DNA of 33,301 bases. Origin: Actinomycetota bacterium (lineage in GTDB: Bacteria > Actinomycetota > Geothermincolia > Geothermincolales > RBG-13-55-18). Of the stretch, positions 1 to 9,573 are shown one piece after another. Both the position numbers and the translations under genes were made by a program. The notes below the pieces were generated by a model that was not told the origin of the DNA, did not search any database, and was given only the letters and a program-made list of their open reading frames with translations. Each line of letters opens with the position of its first letter. The first letter of the stretch is position 1. The stretch lies in NCBI GenBank assembly GCA_015711955.1, contig JACVJK010000019.1, positions 1-33,301 of the forward strand, given 5' to 3'.

Positions 1-1121
1 ACCTCATGCTGGAGGCCCTTACCGAGGCGCTGGAGGACGCGGGCATCGAGAAGAAGGATATCCAGGCCGCTTGGCTAGGTATCCACCTGGACGAGATCAG
101 CATAGGCAAGGGGGCCACCTATGCGGGGGGGGTGCTCCACACCCCCTTCATACCCTTCACCCGGGTGGACAACTTCTGCGCCTCGGGAACCGAGGCCTTC
201 CGGGGAGCCTGTTACGCGGTGGCCTCCGGGGCCTACGAGATCGCCCTGGCCCTGGGGGTGGAGAAGCTCAAGGACACCGGTTACGGCGGCCTTCCCGATT
301 CCCCCGTCTTCGGCCAGGAGGCGGTGATGATCGGGCCCAACGCCACCGCCCCCGGCATGTTCGCCCAGCTGGCCACCGCCTACGCCGCCAAGTACAACAT
401 CCCCATGGACAAGCTCAAGGAGGCCATCACCCACGTTTCCTGGAAGAGCCATCAGAACGGGGCCAAGAACCCCAGGGCCCACCTGCGCCGGCCGGTGACC
501 AAGGAGCAGATCATGGGGGCCCCCATGGTGGCATACCCGTTAGGGCTTTTCGACTGCTGCGGGGTCTCCGACGGCTCGGCGGCAGCCATCGTCTGCACCC
601 CAGAGGTGGCCAGGAAACTTAAGCCCAACCAGCCCCTGGTGAAGGTCAAGGCCCTGCAGATCTCGGTGAGCTCAGGGGAGGAGGCCATGTTCAACAACTG
701 GGACGGGGCGGGCATAATCACCACCCGCACCGCCGCCCGCAAGGCCTACGAGGAGGCGGGGATAAAGGACCCCCGCAAGGAGATAAGCATGATGGAGGTG
801 CACGACTGCTTCTCCATCACCGAGCTGGTCACCATGGAGGACTTGGGCATCTCCCCACCGGGCAAGGCGCCGGAGGACATCCTGAACGGCTTCTTCGACC
901 TGGACGGGCAGATCCCCTGTCAGACCGACGGGGGACTGAAGTGCTTCGGCCATCCCATCGGCGCCTCCGGCATCCGCATGATATACGAGGTGTACAACCA
1001 GCTGCTGGGACGCTGGCCCGAGGACCGGGCGGTGAAGAACCCCAAGTTCGGCCTCACCCACAACCTGGGAGGGGTTCCCACCCAGAACGTCTGCTCCATA
1101 GCCATATTCGGCGTGGATTGA
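1..1121 (+). CDS. Thiolase family protein (acetyl-CoA acetyltransferase / SCP2-type), 5' truncated by the window edge
   Basis: ORF 6..1121; nucleophile motif DNFCASGTEAF, GGLKCFGHPIGASG and C-terminal HNLGG. The usual thiolase N-terminus is missing, so the true start lies upstream of base 1. Confidence 0.9.
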   Translation, partial: LMLEALTEALEDAGIEKKDIQAAWLGIHLDEISIGKGATYAGGVLHTPFIPFTRVDNFCASGTEAFRGACYAVASGAYEIALALGVEKLKDTGYGGLPDSPVFGQEAVMIGPNATAPGMFAQLATAYAAKYNIPMDKLKEAITHVSWKSHQNGAKNPRAHLRRPVTKEQIMGAPMVAYPLGLFDCCGVSDGSAAAIVCTPEVARKLKPNQPLVKVKALQISVSSGEEAMFNNWDGAGIITTRTAARKAYEEAGIKDPRKEISMMEVHDCFSITELVTMEDLGISPPGKAPEDILNGFFDLDGQIPCQTDGGLKCFGHPIGASGIRMIYEVYNQLLGRWPEDRAVKNPKFGLTHNLGGVPTQNVCSIAIFGVD

Positions 1122-1129
1122 TGGGCGGT

Positions 1130-1198
1130 CCTTGGCGGGGCTTGACCCGCCAAGGTGGATTCGAGGGCCCGGGGAAGGACTTGACCTCGGGCCCTTTT
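1130..1198 (+). terminator. Tandem hairpins downstream of the thiolase; the second is intrinsic-terminator-like
   Basis: CCTTGGCGGG-GCTTGA-CCCGCCAAGG (1130-1155, perfect 10-bp stem), then GGGCCCG...CGGGCCC followed by TTTT (1165-1198). Confidence 0.65.
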
Positions 1199-1364
1199 CC
1201 GTCGTTCAGGTCCGCTTTACCGGGAGTATAATTAGGCCGCACGGTGATGGGAGGCGAAGCTTTTCGCCCAGGAAGCGAGGACGAACCGGATCGGGATAGG
1301 GTATTTTAGGGTATTTGTCCAGGAGGCGGATCGCGATCTCCGACCTCAGGCATGTAGGAGGGAG

Positions 1365-2351
1365 ATGGACAGGCTCCTGCGGATGCTGATGGGGGCGCTG
1401 GGGGCCGGGCGCCTCATCCTGTACCTCAACTGTTCCCAGGCCACCCTGAACACCTTGAGGAGATATCTCAGGGTGCCGGACAAGGAGCTGCTCCTTTTCG
1501 CCTGCCCCCTGGAGGGGGGTGGGGCGGGGAGCGGTTCCACCTGCGGCGTGGTGTCGGGCGGCTGCCTGGCCATCGCCCTGGGGCATCTGGGGGACATCCT
1601 CGAGCCCGCCGAGGGCAAGGCGGATCCCCTCTACCGGAGGCTCAAGGACTACACCGATGGGTTCCGGGAGAGGTTCGGGAGCGCCCTGTGCAGGGAGCGG
1701 ACGGGTCTCGAGCTGGAAAGGCCCATCGGTCTGGCGCGGTACCTGCTGCAGGGGCGTTTCCTCACCCGCTGCGCCCACGCCGCCGCGGTGGCCGTGCCCC
1801 GCCTGGTGGGCCTGGTGGAGGAGCCCCTTTCGGGATCCGGCGAGCCCGGGGAACTGGATGAGAGGATCTTCCGGGAGGGAGGCCTGTGCGGGTCGAAGGT
1901 CCTGGCGGAGGTGAGGAGGAGGTTCGGGCTGGGAAGCGCCACTCTGGAGAGGCTCTCGGTGGCACTGGACGGGGGCGTGGGGCTCTCAGGGGGACTGTGC
2001 GGGGCCCTGGCGGCCGCCCTGGGGGCTCTGGGACTGGCCTTGGGCAACGACCCCGAAAGGGGAACGGCGAGAAACGTCGCCTTCTTCGTCCGGGGGCACT
2101 ATAACCTCTATCTCGGCAGGGAGTCGGACGAGATGTGGTCCCGCGGCAGCGGGCTGGTGAGGTCATTCCGAGAGAGATTCGGCTCCACGGAATGCCTTTC
2201 CCTGACGGGAAGGAGTTTCGACTCCGGCACCGATCTCATGGGATACCTCGAAGGATCCCCCACCTGTGATGATATAAGGCGTTGGTGCGCGGAGAGGGCG
2301 GTGGAGATCGTGGGAGCTCTGCGCGAGAAGAAAAGGCCCGGGCCGGTTTAG
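1365..2351 (+). CDS. C_GCAxxG_C_C-type putative redox protein with two tandem copies of the domain
   Basis: NCSQATLNTLRR...STCGVVSGG...FRERFGSALC, and again LCGSKVLAEV...GLCGALAAALGALGLALG...FRERFGSTEC...CDDIRRWCAERAVEIV. Confidence 0.6.
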   Translation: MDRLLRMLMGALGAGRLILYLNCSQATLNTLRRYLRVPDKELLLFACPLEGGGAGSGSTCGVVSGGCLAIALGHLGDILEPAEGKADPLYRRLKDYTDGFRERFGSALCRERTGLELERPIGLARYLLQGRFLTRCAHAAAVAVPRLVGLVEEPLSGSGEPGELDERIFREGGLCGSKVLAEVRRRFGLGSATLERLSVALDGGVGLSGGLCGALAAALGALGLALGNDPERGTARNVAFFVRGHYNLYLGRESDEMWSRGSGLVRSFRERFGSTECLSLTGRSFDSGTDLMGYLEGSPTCDDIRRWCAERAVEIVGALREKKRPGPV

Positions 2352-2394
2352 GGTTCAATGGGAAGCGCTGAAGGAAAAGAGAGGGGAAGACGGC

Positions 2395-3510
2395 ATGACG
2401 GTGGCGGTGGTCAGAGCGGAGAAAGCCGAAGACGTGGCGAAGGCCTTGGAACTTTTGGGTGGTATGGGAAGATTCGTCAAGAATGGCGAGAGAATCCTGG
2501 TGAAGCCCAACGTATGCGCCGCCAAGCCCAGCTCCACCGGCACCGTCACCGACCCGGAGCTGGTGGCCGAGATCTGCCTGATGGTGAAGGAGGCGGGAGG
2601 GGAGCCGGTGGTGGGGGAGAGTCCCATCCACCCCTTCCGTTCCGCCCGGGTCTTCCGCAAGGCGGGATATGGGGACTTCCAAAAGCGTTTCGGTTTCCCG
2701 TTGGTGGACTTCGACGCCTCGGACTCGGTCGTGGTGAAGGTCCCCCGAGGGAAGGTCCTGAGGGAGGTGAGGGTGGCAAGGACGGTCCTGGAATGCCAGG
2801 GGTTGATAAACGTCCCCGTCCTCAAGACGCACCTGCAGACCATAGTGACCTTGGGATTGAAGAACCTCAAGGGCCTGGTCCCGGGGGAGGACAAGGTCCA
2901 CGTGCACGTCAGGGGTCTGGACGAGGGCATCGTGGACCTGAACACCCTCTTTCCCTCCCGCCTGGTGGTGGTGGACGCGATGGTGGGGATGGAAGGGGAG
3001 CTGGGGCCCACCAACGGGAGGCCGGTGGGGATGGGCCTCCTGGTGGCCGGGGACAACGTGGTGGAGGTGGACGCCACTTGCTGCCGCCTCATGGGGCTTG
3101 ACCCCCGCCGGGTACCCCACATAAGGAAGGCGGAGGAGAGGGGACTGGGGAGGACCCAGGGTTTCCAAATCTTGGGAGAGAATCCCGAAGAGGTCAAGAG
3201 GGAGTTCGATCTCCCGGACCACCCGGAGCTTAACAAGTTCATGATCACCTCCGTCCTCTTGCGACTCTACCACTACGCGAGGAAACCCTTGGACCTTTTC
3301 CTGGGAAGAGAGCGAGTTCAACGCCCTGAGGGCAAGGTGGGGCTCAAGGAGGATTCGTGTGACGGCTGCACCCTATGCGTAAGTTCATGTCCGGTGGGCG
3401 CCATGACCATGGAGGGGAAAAAGCCTCGGATCGACGAGAACTCCTGTATCCTTTGCTTGTGCTGCGCCGAGGTGTGCCCCCGCGGCGCCCTATACCGGGC
3501 CAGAAAGTGA
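2395..3510 (+). CDS. DUF362 domain protein with C-terminal 2x[4Fe-4S] ferredoxin domain
   Basis: DUF362-like N-terminal region (LVKPNVCAAKPSSTGTVTDPELV, NVPVLKTHLQTIVTLGLKNLKG) and CDGCTLCVSSCP...CILCLCCAEVCP. Confidence 0.85.
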   Translation: MTVAVVRAEKAEDVAKALELLGGMGRFVKNGERILVKPNVCAAKPSSTGTVTDPELVAEICLMVKEAGGEPVVGESPIHPFRSARVFRKAGYGDFQKRFGFPLVDFDASDSVVVKVPRGKVLREVRVARTVLECQGLINVPVLKTHLQTIVTLGLKNLKGLVPGEDKVHVHVRGLDEGIVDLNTLFPSRLVVVDAMVGMEGELGPTNGRPVGMGLLVAGDNVVEVDATCCRLMGLDPRRVPHIRKAEERGLGRTQGFQILGENPEEVKREFDLPDHPELNKFMITSVLLRLYHYARKPLDLFLGRERVQRPEGKVGLKEDSCDGCTLCVSSCPVGAMTMEGKKPRIDENSCILCLCCAEVCPRGALYRARK

Positions 3511-3546
3511 GCCGAGGTCGATACGGGAAGAAAGGACGGCGGAGCG

Positions 3547-4302
3547 GTGAAGCTGGACCCCAGGGCCTATCGGGCCATCTACACCCGGGAAGAGAACCAC
3601 TGGTGGTTCGTGGGAAGGAGGAAGATCCTGGCGAGCCTTTTGAAGCCCCATTTCGTTCCGGGAAAGAAATGGAAGATACTGGATGTGGGTTGCGGGACGG
3701 GAGGGAATTTCCCCTTCCTTCGGACCTACGGCGAAGTGGAGGGTTGCGACTACTCCGAGGAGGCCCTCAGGTATTGTCAGCTGCGAGGGCTTAAAGAGGT
3801 CAGACAGGCAGACATCTGTGACCTGCCCTATCCGGAGCGTTCATTCGACTTGGTGACCTGTCTGGACGTTATCGAGCACATCCGCCTGGATCACGTCGCT
3901 TTCCGGGAGCTCAACCGCGTCCTCGCGGACGGTGGACTGCTCCTGGTGACCTTGCCAGCCATGCCCAGGTTGTACAGCGACTTCGACTGCCTGGCCGGAC
4001 ACCTGCGCCGCTACACTCGTGAGGATGTCGAGAGGATCCTGCGGCGCAGCGGTTTCGAGAAGGTGAGGATGACCTGTTACACCTTCCTGACCCACCCCCT
4101 TGTGAAGGCCTACATAAAGCTAGGCGACTTCACGGGAGGCAAAGCCAGGTACACCCACGGCATGGACACCCTGTTCCCCGGTTCCAACGCCCTGCTCAAA
4201 GGGGTTATGGGTTTGGAGTCCCTCCTAATATCCCGCTTCAACCTTCCCGTCGGGGCATCCCTGGCCGCGCTGGCCAGGAAGGCAGAGCACGTTCCTCGCT
4301 AG
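3547..4302 (+). CDS. Class I SAM-dependent methyltransferase
   Basis: ILDVGCGTGGNFPFL motif I, FDLVTCLDVIEHI; GTG start. Confidence 0.88.
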   Translation: MKLDPRAYRAIYTREENHWWFVGRRKILASLLKPHFVPGKKWKILDVGCGTGGNFPFLRTYGEVEGCDYSEEALRYCQLRGLKEVRQADICDLPYPERSFDLVTCLDVIEHIRLDHVAFRELNRVLADGGLLLVTLPAMPRLYSDFDCLAGHLRRYTREDVERILRRSGFEKVRMTCYTFLTHPLVKAYIKLGDFTGGKARYTHGMDTLFPGSNALLKGVMGLESLLISRFNLPVGASLAALARKAEHVPR

Positions 4303-4515
4303 ACCCGTTCCCCGAAAATGAGGGATGGGTGAGATCCTCAAGTCATCCACCCGTCTTGCCACGCCTCCGATGCCGAATAACCTGGATGTGCCATAAACTG
4401 GTCCTGCGAGGGCTGGGACAAGTTCCGGTCGGCAACATCAAACTCGTGCTTTGCCTCCCGGCGCGTTGAAGTTTAAAATAGTGAAAGTCAAAAGTGTTAA
4501 TCACCAGTTAAGGCA

Positions 4516-4544
4516 TTTACATGTCCGTCAGACGATATTAGTAT
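4516..4544 (+). promoter_or_regulatory. Candidate sigma70-type promoter for the DUF35/thiolase operon
   Basis: TTTACA-17 nt-TAGTAT in an AT-rich stretch about 80 bp upstream of the 4627 start. Confidence 0.4.
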
Positions 4545-4626
4545 TAACCCATGGAGGGCTGCGAGCGGGAATGCCGGCAATCCCCTAAGGTGAGGTGCTT
4601 CGGTCCTTGGGAAAAGGAGGGATGAG

Positions 4627-5088
4627 ATGGAAGCGGAAAAGCTCGAGTTCTTCAATCCCAAAGTGCCCCTGGATTTCCAGTACAACAACCGCGTGGGGAT
4701 CGGCATAGAGCGATACCTGCGGGGCTTGGGCGAAAGGAAGATCCTGGGCTCCAAGTGTCCCCAGTGCGGGAAGGTGGCCGTTCCGCCGCGCACCGTCTGC
4801 GGAAAATGCAGCGCCACCATGGGCGAGTTCGTGGAGGTCTCCCAAGAAGGTACCTTGGAGAACTTCACCGTTGGTCACGTGCAGTTGGTCAAGGGACAGA
4901 GACTGGAAAAGGCCGAATCCCCCTACGTGGTGGGGTTGGTGAGACTGGACGGGGTGGATTCGTTGCTGCTGGCCCGCATTTCCGGGGTGGATCCATCTGA
5001 TCTTAAGGTGGGCATGCGGGTGAAGGCGGTCTGGAGGGATGAGGTTCAGGGCGACTACGCCGACCTGGACCACTTTCAACCGGCATAG
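4627..5088 (+). CDS. Zn-ribbon / OB-fold (DUF35) acyl-CoA-associated protein
   Basis: Zn ribbon CPQCGKVAVPPRTVCGKC followed by an OB-fold-like domain; adjacent to a thiolase. Confidence 0.88.
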   Translation: MEAEKLEFFNPKVPLDFQYNNRVGIGIERYLRGLGERKILGSKCPQCGKVAVPPRTVCGKCSATMGEFVEVSQEGTLENFTVGHVQLVKGQRLEKAESPYVVGLVRLDGVDSLLLARISGVDPSDLKVGMRVKAVWRDEVQGDYADLDHFQPA

Positions 5089-5103
5089 CAGGGGGTGAGA
5101 GGG

Positions 5104-6249
5104 ATGGCGGAAAAGGTCGCAGTGGTCGCTTTTAAGTTGGCTTGCGCCCCAGATTTGCACACCACTCGGGAGAGGTTGGTCTTCAACCTCACCAGGGGTC
5201 TTTTCGACGAGCTGGGCATCGACCGACACGCGATAGATTCCTTCGTGATGAACTCCAACGACTTCTTGGATGGCAGGACCATCTCCACCGTGTTCTTGGA
5301 TGCGCCCTCCGGAGCCTACCTGAAAGACGAGACCAAAGTGGAGATGGACGGGGTTCATGCCGTCATGTACGGATGGATGCGGATAATGTCGGGACAGTAC
5401 GAGACGGCCTTGGTGGTAAGCCTGGCGCTCACCGGTTCCCAGGTCAGCCCTTACGTGTACACACAGTATTCCCTGAGTCCAGCCTACGAGAGGCAGGTGG
5501 GACTGCTCAACGAGCTCTCGGGGGCCGCCTTGCAGGCCAAGGCCTACCTCTCCCGGCGCGGATATTCCGAGGAGTTGCTGGATTTGGTGGCCGCCAAGGA
5601 CTTGGAGCTGGCTGCCAAGAATCCCAGGCAGATAAGGCGATTAGAAAACGCGGGGGTGGAGCGCGTCAGGAGCTCTGGCCCAACTTATGAGCCCCTGCGG
5701 GAGCTGCATTGCTACCCTCCCACCGATGCAGGATGCGTGGTTCTCTTGGCCTCAGAAAAGAAGGCGGCGGAACTCACGGACAAGCCGGTTTGGATCAAGG
5801 GGTTCGGGTCCAGCATCGACACCTACTTCTTCGGGGAAAGGGATCTCACCCGCTCACCGTCGGCTGCGGATGCCGCCAAGAGGGCCTTCTCCATGGCGGG
5901 GTTGACCGATCCCGCGCGCGAGATAGACTTCGCCGAGATCAGCGCCCTCTACGCCCATGAGGAACCGCTTCTGGCCGAGTCCATGGGCCTGCTCCCCGAG
6001 GGGGAGGCGGAGAAGGCATACCGCGCTGGCGACACCCGGCCGGGTGGTTCCCTGCCCATCAACCCCTCCGGCGGCTCATTGGGTGCCCACGCCCCCTGCG
6101 TGGGAGGCCTGATGCGCCTGTGCGAAGCGGTCCTGCAGCTCAGGGGGGAAGCGGGAGACCTACAGCTGGATGGGGCGAGAACGGCGCTGGTGCACGGCCA
6201 GGACGGGATTTGCGCCCAGCAGAATGGCGTGGTCATCCTGGGAGTCTGA
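5104..6249 (+). CDS. Thiolase-fold protein lacking the canonical nucleophilic Cys (thiolase-like / possible aldolase subunit)
   Basis: Thiolase-type C-terminus (LPINPSGGSLGAHAPCVGG); the CxSG segment reads VEMDGVHAV (Cys replaced by Glu in my alignment). ORF opens at GTG 5095; ATG at 5104 is a plausible start. Confidence 0.75.
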   Translation: MAEKVAVVAFKLACAPDLHTTRERLVFNLTRGLFDELGIDRHAIDSFVMNSNDFLDGRTISTVFLDAPSGAYLKDETKVEMDGVHAVMYGWMRIMSGQYETALVVSLALTGSQVSPYVYTQYSLSPAYERQVGLLNELSGAALQAKAYLSRRGYSEELLDLVAAKDLELAAKNPRQIRRLENAGVERVRSSGPTYEPLRELHCYPPTDAGCVVLLASEKKAAELTDKPVWIKGFGSSIDTYFFGERDLTRSPSAADAAKRAFSMAGLTDPAREIDFAEISALYAHEEPLLAESMGLLPEGEAEKAYRAGDTRPGGSLPINPSGGSLGAHAPCVGGLMRLCEAVLQLRGEAGDLQLDGARTALVHGQDGICAQQNGVVILGV

Positions 6250-6270
6250 GGATAAGGAGGTGCTCTGGCC

Positions 6271-7503
6271 ATGCGAAATGTGGGAATAGTGGGCGTGGGT
6301 TATTGCCCCCGCTTTGTGAGCAAGAGGACGGACGTGTGCATCCCCGAGATGGTCTCCGAGGCGGTGGAGGCGGCGTTCGCCGACTGCGGACTGGGGCCCG
6401 AGGACATCGACGCAGTAATTTTCGGGAACATGCATCCCTTCGAGGGGGTGAACATGCCCCACCTGTGGGCGGTGGAACACATGCGGGCCCTGGGCAAGCC
6501 GGTGATGCGTATAGCCACCGGCGGCACCACGGGAATGACCGCTTTTCACGCCGCTTATTATCACATCGTGTCCGGCCTGCATGACGTGGTGATGGTGGTC
6601 ACCTTCGAGAAGCACTCCGAGGGCGACGCCCAGGTGGGCCTGTTGGGAATCATCACCCCGGAGGCGATGGCCATGATGATGGCGGGCATCGACCTCACCG
6701 GCGCCGGAGGTATGGGGGCCCAGGGGGGCGGAAGCGCCGGGGCCATCACCTACCAGGCGGTCTCCTGGATGCACAAATCCGGGGCCACCATCGACCATAT
6801 CGACGCCATCGCTGCCATGGAGCGCCGCAACGCGGCCCGCAATCCCTATGCTCATTTGAAGGATCCCGAGGCCACGCCGGAGAAGATCGCCAAGACCCCC
6901 ATGATCTCCTATCCGGTCCGCTTCGGCCACGTGTGTCCCACCACCGACGGGGCGACCGTCTGCATCCTGGCCAGCGAGGAGAGGGCGGCCAAGATAGCCG
7001 ATAAGGTTGCCTGGGTATGGGGAGTGGCCAGCTGCGCCTCTGACCCCACCACCGGCAACCTGATCGAGGGCCTCATCACCGACCCGGCGGAACAGCGCCA
7101 GTGCGTCATCGCTGCCCAAGAGGCCTACAAGCGAGCCGGCATCGAGGATCCCAAGAAGGAGATCGACTACGTGGAGATATACAACGGCTTCGCCCATCAG
7201 ACCCTCATGTACCTGGAGCTGGTGGGCATGTGCGAGGTGGGAGAGGCCCACAAGCTGCTGGAGAAGGGCGAGCTGGAGATCAGCGGTAGGCTTCCCGTGA
7301 ATGCCTCTGGGGGCGTGGTGAGCACCAACGCCATCGGCACCTCGGCCCTGAACCGGGTCACCGAGTGCGCCCTGCAGATCATGGGGAAGGCGGGCGAGCG
7401 CCAGGTGGAGAAGGAGGTGCACAAGGCGCTGGCCCACGGTTGGGGAGGCCTTATGCAGTATGTGAGCATCACCATCCTGGCGGACAAGCCCAAGAAGCTC
7501 TGA
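6271..7503 (+). CDS. Thiolase family protein lacking the canonical nucleophilic Cys
   Basis: SCP2-thiolase-like over its length (LPVNASGGVVSTNAIGTSAL); the nucleophile segment reads ATGGTTGMTAF. Confidence 0.82.
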   Translation: MRNVGIVGVGYCPRFVSKRTDVCIPEMVSEAVEAAFADCGLGPEDIDAVIFGNMHPFEGVNMPHLWAVEHMRALGKPVMRIATGGTTGMTAFHAAYYHIVSGLHDVVMVVTFEKHSEGDAQVGLLGIITPEAMAMMMAGIDLTGAGGMGAQGGGSAGAITYQAVSWMHKSGATIDHIDAIAAMERRNAARNPYAHLKDPEATPEKIAKTPMISYPVRFGHVCPTTDGATVCILASEERAAKIADKVAWVWGVASCASDPTTGNLIEGLITDPAEQRQCVIAAQEAYKRAGIEDPKKEIDYVEIYNGFAHQTLMYLELVGMCEVGEAHKLLEKGELEISGRLPVNASGGVVSTNAIGTSALNRVTECALQIMGKAGERQVEKEVHKALAHGWGGLMQYVSITILADKPKKL

Positions 7504-7519
7504 GAGGAGGGAGGCCGTG

Positions 7520-7960
7520 ATGGAGGAGACCAGGATAGTGCACGGGTATTGGGAGCTCTCCACCTTTAACTTCAACATAGAAGCCCGGGGCATTAACCTC
7601 ATGCTGGAGGGATTCAAGGAGAAGAAGCTCAAGGGCATCAAGTGCCATCAGTGCGGGATGGTGTATCTCCCGGGACCCTTTTACTGCCGCAAGTGCCACG
7701 TAAATATCGACGAGCCGGTGGAGATAAGCGACCACGGCACGGTGCGCACCTACACCGTGCAGTATGCCGACATCCGCGGGGAGCCCATGCCGGAGCCCAG
7801 GGTATCGGCCATGGTCCAGTTCGACGGTTGTGACTCCTGGGTCATGGGAGTGGTGCAGTGCGACCCGAAGGACATCCACGTGGGGATGAGGGTGAAGATC
7901 AAGTGGAAGGAACAGACGGTGGGGAACATGCAGGACATGGAGGCCTTCGTCCCCGAGTGA
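7520..7960 (+). CDS. Zn-ribbon / OB-fold (DUF35) acyl-CoA-associated protein
   Basis: Zn ribbon CHQCGMVYLPGPFYCRKC plus OB-fold-like C-terminal domain. Confidence 0.88.
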   Translation: MEETRIVHGYWELSTFNFNIEARGINLMLEGFKEKKLKGIKCHQCGMVYLPGPFYCRKCHVNIDEPVEISDHGTVRTYTVQYADIRGEPMPEPRVSAMVQFDGCDSWVMGVVQCDPKDIHVGMRVKIKWKEQTVGNMQDMEAFVPE

Positions 7961-7979
7961 TTCGGGAAACAGCGGAACT

Positions 7980-8010
7980 AAAAGGGCGGGGCTTTTGCCC
8001 CGCCCTTTTT
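7980..8010 (+). terminator. Rho-independent terminator of the thiolase/DUF35 operon
   Basis: AAAGGGCGGGGC-TTTT-GCCCCGCCCTTTTT, perfect 12-bp stem with T-run. Confidence 0.92.
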
Positions 8011-8076
8011 GACCGAGGCCCGCGGAGGCGACTCGCACGCACCATCCCCATGGAGGACGGAATCCCAGTACGCTTC

Positions 8077-9321
8077 TCAGACCATGCTCACGATCTCCTC
8101 CAAAGCCCTTATGAGGTAGTCCACCTCCTCCACGGTGTTGAGGAAACTGAAGCTCACCCGCACCGTGCCCTCCCGAAGGGTGCCGGCGGTGGCGTGGGCT
8201 AAGGGCGAGCAGTGCAATCCCGACCGCACGCAGATGCCATATCGTTCGTCCAGCAGGTAGGCCAGATCAGAGGAGGATATACCCTCCAGGTTGAAGGACA
8301 CCACCCCTATCCTGTGTTCCCAAGTGCGGGGGCCGTATATCCTGACCTTTTCCAAGGATTCCAGGCCATCGAGGAGCCTTTCAGTGAGGATCTTATCGTG
8401 CTCCCGGATGCGCTCCACTCCCCAGTGGGACACGAAGTCCACCCCTGCCCGCAGGCCCGCCAGTCCCCAGGCGTTGAGGGTGCCGCTCTCGTAGCGGTCA
8501 GGAAGGAAACCCGGCTGTTCGGCGCTCTCGGAAAGGCTTCCCGTCCCCCCGTAGGTCAGGGGTTCCACCTCCCAACCTGGGGCTATGTACAACCCCCCCG
8601 TGCCCTGAGGGCCGAACAGCTCTTTATGGCCGGTGAAAGCCAGATATTGGATGCCTGCCTCCTCCACGTCGATGGGATAACGGCCGGCCGTCTGAGCCGC
8701 GTCCACCAGCAGGGCAATGTCGTGTTCGGAGGCGATGCGTGCGATCTCCCTCACCGGCAGCAGGGAACCGAGCACGTTGGAGGCGTGGGTACAGGCTATG
8801 AGTCGAGTATCGATCCTAATTAGCTTGGCCAGTTCATGGGGGTCGAGGGTCCCATCGGGGCCGCACTCAGCTATGGAGTAGTCAGCTCCCATGCATCTCA
8901 ACGCCCTGACCGGCCTCCATACCGAGTTGTGTTCCACCGAGGTTATGATCACGTGGCCACCTCGGCGAAGCCTTCCCAGCAGGACTAGGTTGAGGGCCTC
9001 GGTGGCGTTCTTGGTGAAGACTATCCGGGAAGGGTCGCTCACCCCCAACAGAGCGGCCAGGGATTCCCGACAGCGCAGCACCTCCCTTCCCGCCTCCAGC
9101 GCCTTTTCGTGCCCGCTCCTTCCAGGATTTCCCCCCACTTCCCTCGCAAAACGGTCCATGGCCCGGTAGACGCCCTCCGGCTTGGGCCAGGTGGTGGCGG
9201 CGTTATCGAGATAGACCTTGCGCTTGTCGTCGCGCTGCATTCGGGCCACCCCTTTATTGGAGACGCTGGACGCCCTGGTTACCAGCTCGTCTTGACCCTT
9301 CAATGAGTCATTTTCGGACAT
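8077..9321 (-). CDS. Cysteine desulfurase-like class V aminotransferase
   Basis: VYLDNAATTWPKP, TSVEHNSVWRP, LVDAAQTAGR, FTGHKELFGPQGTGGLYI, VRSGLHCSPLAH. The start may instead be the internal ATG at about 9240 (MQRDDKRKVYLDNAATT). Confidence 0.9.
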   Translation of the reverse strand: MSENDSLKGQDELVTRASSVSNKGVARMQRDDKRKVYLDNAATTWPKPEGVYRAMDRFAREVGGNPGRSGHEKALEAGREVLRCRESLAALLGVSDPSRIVFTKNATEALNLVLLGRLRRGGHVIITSVEHNSVWRPVRALRCMGADYSIAECGPDGTLDPHELAKLIRIDTRLIACTHASNVLGSLLPVREIARIASEHDIALLVDAAQTAGRYPIDVEEAGIQYLAFTGHKELFGPQGTGGLYIAPGWEVEPLTYGGTGSLSESAEQPGFLPDRYESGTLNAWGLAGLRAGVDFVSHWGVERIREHDKILTERLLDGLESLEKVRIYGPRTWEHRIGVVSFNLEGISSSDLAYLLDERYGICVRSGLHCSPLAHATAGTLREGTVRVSFSFLNTVEEVDYLIRALEEIVSMV

Positions 9322-9573
9322 ATGTCGCGTCTTGGCAAAAGGTTATCTGATCGGAGGAATTTGGAAACTGATCTTCCCGTTATTTATCGAGTCTCGGGAT
9401 CTTCCCCGGGCCAATAGAGCCCCTCAACTTGGCTCGGAGACGGCTGCTGTCACGAGTTTCCACGGGTCCGGGACGGAGACGTCCCCTCCCCATATGGGCA
9501 AATGGTGGGGATTGGGACTTCAGGTGAGCGAGCGAGGGGACGATTTAGAAGGTGACGGGAGCGCGCAAAAGGG

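Noticed and set aside
2236-3321. 361-aa minus-strand ORF
   Set aside because: Antisense to the DUF362 gene, no recognisable domain, biased composition.
6160-7641. 493-aa minus-strand ORF opposite the thiolase/DUF35 genes
   Set aside because: Low-complexity Gly/His/Leu-rich translation antisense to clearly coding genes; a typical artefact of high-GC third-position bias.
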